From Candidatus Methanophagaceae archaeon (GTDB lineage Archaea; Halobacteriota; Syntropharchaeia; Alkanophagales; Methanospirareceae): a stretch of DNA of 8,259 nucleotides. The notes beneath the pieces are model-generated. The model was not told where the DNA came from, made no database searches, and was given only the letters and a program-made list of their open reading frames with translations. Shown one piece after another: positions 6,630 through 8,259 of this stretch (position 1 is the first letter of the stretch; each line of letters starts with the position of its first letter). A program made the translations under genes and the position numbers. The DNA is taken from positions 1 to 8,259 of the forward strand of contig QENJ01000246.1 of NCBI GenBank assembly GCA_013374505.1. The letters are read 5' to 3'.

Positions 6630-7385
6630 ATGACGATAATACCAGAGTTGCATCCAAGATACAAATCGTTAATGACACGAGATAAGCTCGTAGATTGTAT
6701 AGAAGCGGGAATAACCTCTCAGCAGGGATTGATAGCTCATGGTCGTGGCGAAGCTTTTGATTATTTAATCGGCGAACGGACCTTAAAATCTGCGAGAAGA
6801 GCGACGGAAGTTGCTGCTGCTATGCTATTGACTGCGAATAGGCCTGTGCTTTCTGTAAATGGTAATGTAGCCGCGTTGGTAGCGAAAGATATGATTGAAT
6901 TGAGCGAATTGCTAAACGCACCGTTAGAGGTGAATATTTTTTATAGGACCGAAGAGCGAGCGAGAAAGATAAAAGCGCTGTTAGAGAAACAGGGTGCTAA
7001 GAATGTGCTTGGCAACACTTTAGATGCAAAAATACTGGGTATAGAACATGCACGCGCAATGGTAGACCGCGAGGGGATATACAGTGCGGATGTTGTACTT
7101 GCACCCCTGGAAGATGGCGATAGGTGCGAAGCACTTATTAATATGGGCAAGAAAGTGATAACAATTGATTTAAATCCGTTATCGCGGACTTCTAAAACTG
7201 CAACGGTGAGCATTGTGGATGATATAGCGCGGGCGATGAAGAATCTCGTCTCGACGGTTAAAGAAAAGAAGAACAGTAAAATTGATTTAGCTGCTTTTTT
7301 GGTGGGTTACGATAACAAGGCACTTTTAAAGGCGGTTATTGAAGAGATTGTAGTTAGATTAAAGGATGAGGATTTAAGGGTGTGA
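6630..7385 (+). CDS. 4-phosphopantoate--beta-alanine ligase (phosphopantothenate synthetase)
   Basis: Archaeal CoA-pathway enzyme (COG1701) that joins 4-phosphopantoate and beta-alanine using ATP, replacing the bacterial PanC/CoaA route together with pantoate kinase. Counting from ATG 6630, the 251 residues contain ELHPRYKSL (6-14), GLIAHGRGEAFDYLIGERT (33-51), LSVNGNVAAL (74-83), the ATP-site-like PLEDGDR (159-165) and DLNPLSRT (180-187), plus a C-terminal helix with YDNKALL. Full length for the family. The frame stays open upstream to a TTG at 6555, but that adds 25 residues (IPWFFIIPYLFTYLL and similar) that the family lacks, so the ATG is chosen. The gap from moaC is 77 bp, wider than elsewhere in the cluster, with a weak TATA-like TTCTTTATC about 30 bp before the ATG, so it may also have its own promoter. 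Confidence 0.93.
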   Translation: MTIIPELHPRYKSLMTRDKLVDCIEAGITSQQGLIAHGRGEAFDYLIGERTLKSARRATEVAAAMLLTANRPVLSVNGNVAALVAKDMIELSELLNAPLEVNIFYRTEERARKIKALLEKQGAKNVLGNTLDAKILGIEHARAMVDREGIYSADVVLAPLEDGDRCEALINMGKKVITIDLNPLSRTSKTATVSIVDDIARAMKNLVSTVKEKKNSKIDLAAFLVGYDNKALLKAVIEEIVVRLKDEDLRV

Positions 7386-7562
7386 TATACATTTCGTATC
7401 GTGTTGCCAGGATTTTACGTTTCGTGTTCCAAAGGTCTGGCCGTTTTTCATGCGGATACGGGCAAACTGGTATTGATATACCTATTTATAGCCGTCAATG
7501 CTTGCAGGAACATTTCCACGCCGCTATTACGGTTTCCCTTAGTTCCATCATATTTCGTGAAG
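7386..7562. other. Intergenic stretch, no gene supported
   Basis: Between the ligase stop and the ndk promoter two overlapping plus-strand frames stay open for 63-65 codons, and one minus-strand frame for about 38 codons (peptide containing GVEMFLQALTAINRY). None has a recognisable motif, a good ribosome binding site or a clear start, and mutually overlapping open frames argue against all of them. A TATA-like CTATTTATAG (7486-7495) is palindromic and could act on either strand. The stretch may be decayed sequence, an untranslated region or part of a repeated element; the sequence alone does not decide. Confidence 0.4.
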
Positions 7563-7570
7563 TTTTATAT
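7563..7570 (+). promoter_or_regulatory. TATA box of the ndk remnant
   Basis: TTTTATAT centred about 30 bp before the ndk ATG (7597), the spacing expected for a near-leaderless archaeal mRNA and close to the 33.5 bp seen for valS. The same octamer occurs upstream of the NifH-like gene on the other strand. Its presence suggests ndk was a functional, separately transcribed gene before it decayed. Confidence 0.5.
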
Positions 7571-7596
7571 CCGGGGTGATATAGCGTACTAAGAAA

Positions 7597-7810
7597 ATGG
7601 CGAAAATAGAGCGAACTTTCTTAGCGCTAAAGCCCGGTGGTATAGAACGAGGTCTCTTAGGTGAAATAATAGGGTAATTCGAGGAGGAGTGGCTTTAGGT
7701 TGATAGCGTTGAAGCTCACAATGGTGAGCCGGGGGTTAACTGAGAAACACTATGACGAGCATAAAGGTAAGGGCTTCTTCGAGGGTCTTGTTTCCTACGC
7801 TACATCCGGT
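7597..7810 (+). pseudogene. ndk: Nucleoside diphosphate kinase remnant (frameshifted, stopped, truncated)
   Basis: NDK transfers the gamma phosphate between nucleoside triphosphates and diphosphates. The first frame gives RTFLALKPGGIERGLLGEII (from codon 6), matching the NDK N-terminus. The second, from about 7690, gives IALKLTMVSRGLTEKHYDEH followed by KGFFEGLVSYATSG, the next segment of the same protein. Lesions: (1) TAA at 7675-7677, where the family has Arg, Lys or similar; (2) a +1 shift at GAGGAGGAG (about 7681-7689), since deleting one base restores FEESGFRLIALKL; (3) loss of everything after the VSYATSG motif, about half of the usual 150 residues, including the catalytic His loop. A TATA box still lies about 30 bp upstream. 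The fragment ends head-on against a truncated NifH-like gene. The identification is firm and the product cannot be active. Confidence 0.92.
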
Positions 7811-8193
7811 TTCAGTCGTTCAAAGGCATTCAATCTCTTGAGCAGATCTATTGCGACAATGACACCTCTACCAGCACAGCCGAAACCCGGTTTTGGGCCT
7901 CCGCACTCGGCACAATAAACACCGCCGTAACCCTTATAGATGACCTCGTCAAGTTCGATTATGTTTCCCGCCACCAACTCATCAAGACCCACACTCTCAA
8001 TCCCTTTATCTCGTGATACCTCAAGGATAGTGGGTATCTCAACATCACCTCGCAGGTTCATCGTGCAGTCGTGCTTCGGATCGCAGCCGATCATCAGCAC
8101 AGATATCCCTTGCTCCGCTAATGCCGCCGCGATATTCGAACTCACTGTGGATTTGCCCACGCCACCTTTACCATAAAAAGCTATTTGCCTCAT
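7795..8193 (-). pseudogene. NifH/BchL-family reductase gene, C-terminal half missing
   Basis: The frame encodes 132 residues of a nitrogenase-reductase-like Fe protein: YGKGGVGKST (7-16, P-loop), MIGCDPKHDCT (34-44), a CAECGGPKPGFGCAGRG block (94-110) with the [4Fe-4S] ligand C106, then LLKRLNAFERLKPDV. Native sequence stops there. The family (about 260-290 residues) would continue into the YDVLGDVVCGGF region, which carries the second cluster cysteine and switch II. Here the frame reads one Ala and a TAG derived from antisense ndk sequence. Without that half it cannot bind the bridging cluster. GCDPKHD is closer to BchL/ChlL and group IV NifH-like proteins than to canonical NifH (GCDPKAD), and C97 replaces the usual Ser of VESGGP, giving CxxC. 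Whether it was a CfbC (coenzyme F430), nitrogenase or other reductase is undecided. A TATA box lies upstream, so the fragment may still be transcribed. Confidence 0.88.
7801..7810. other. Breakpoint shared by ndk and NifH-like fragments
   Basis: TACATCCGGT fits both genes. On the plus strand, after the T that ends an Ala codon, it encodes T-S-G of NDK. On the minus strand it encodes V-D-P and part of the Lys codon of the NifH-like protein. To the left only ndk sequence is recognisable, to the right only antisense nifH-like sequence. The 10-bp ambiguity suggests a microhomology-mediated deletion or inversion. Confidence 0.7.
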
Positions 8194-8239
8194 TTACCAG
8201 TTCCACTCTTCACTACAAATCATGACTTTGAGAATAATA

Positions 8240-8247
8240 ATATAAAA
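8240..8247 (-). promoter_or_regulatory. TATA box of the NifH-like gene
   Basis: On the minus strand this reads TTTTATAT, followed by TATTATT, centred about 50 bp before the ATG at 8193. Transcription would be expected to start near 8218, giving a leader of about 25 bases. No strong Shine-Dalgarno is seen in the leader (GGAACTGGTAA precedes the ATG). It is inferred from consensus and position only. Confidence 0.5.
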
Positions 8248-8259
8248 GCTTACTCAAGG

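Noticed and set aside
7382..7592. Two overlapping plus-strand ORFs of 63-65 codons
   Set aside because: They overlap in different frames, lack ribosome binding sites and motifs, and use non-ATG starts; neither can be preferred.
7696..7698. TAG in the first ndk frame as a pyrrolysine codon
   Set aside because: A TAA already interrupts the frame upstream, and NDK similarity has moved to another frame by this point, where the bases read as part of Arg (AGG).
7700..7918. A 72-residue plus-strand ORF as a real small protein
   Set aside because: Its first 37 residues are a mid-piece of NDK and the rest is the antisense of the NifH-like gene; it is a chimera created by the breakpoint.

Overview
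The window looks archaeal, probably from a euryarchaeon related to methanogens or ANME/alkane oxidisers. It carries an archaeal-type ValRS, the archaeal Sec61-beta translocon subunit, Pth2-type peptidyl-tRNA hydrolase, the archaea-specific 4-phosphopantoate--beta-alanine ligase and a DUF2119 protein known mainly from methanogens. TATA-like boxes lie about 30 bp before several start codons, which suggests short or leaderless mRNAs. The exact lineage cannot be fixed from this sequence alone.

Layout. The left edge (1-179, + strand) holds what looks like the 3' end of an unrecognised gene, followed at a TGATG overlap by a short, damaged N-terminal piece of a QueD/6-pyruvoyl-tetrahydropterin-synthase-like gene. 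Next is a minus-strand operon, read right to left: a STAND-type ATPase with seven 40-residue TPRs (3357-1222), pth2 (1229-858, overlapping by 8 bp and with a clear ribosome binding site) and DUF2119 (815-195). A 66-bp divergent promoter region (3358-3423) contains a TACA...TGTA dyad exactly equidistant from the two start codons. To its right is a plus-strand cluster: valS, sec61-beta, moaC and the CoA-pathway ligase (3424-7385).

The right edge is a gene graveyard. A nucleoside diphosphate kinase gene (7597-7810) still has its TATA box but carries an in-frame TAA, a +1 frameshift and loss of its second half. It runs head-on into a NifH/BchL-family reductase gene (8193-7795, minus) that has also lost its C-terminal half. 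The two fragments share about 10 bp (7801-7810) that fit both reading frames, which points to a deletion or inversion breakpoint.

Functionally the intact genes are housekeeping: translation (ValRS, Pth2), membrane protein export (Sec61-beta), molybdenum/tungsten cofactor (MoaC) and CoA synthesis. The exception is the STAND-TPR protein, a signalling or scaffold ATPase with no visible effector domain, co-transcribed with Pth2 and a putative zinc carboxypeptidase-like protein. The strongest observations are the double-truncation junction and ndk pseudogene on the right, the probable QueD remnant on the left, the symmetric divergent promoter, and the STAND-TPR/pth2/DUF2119 operon.
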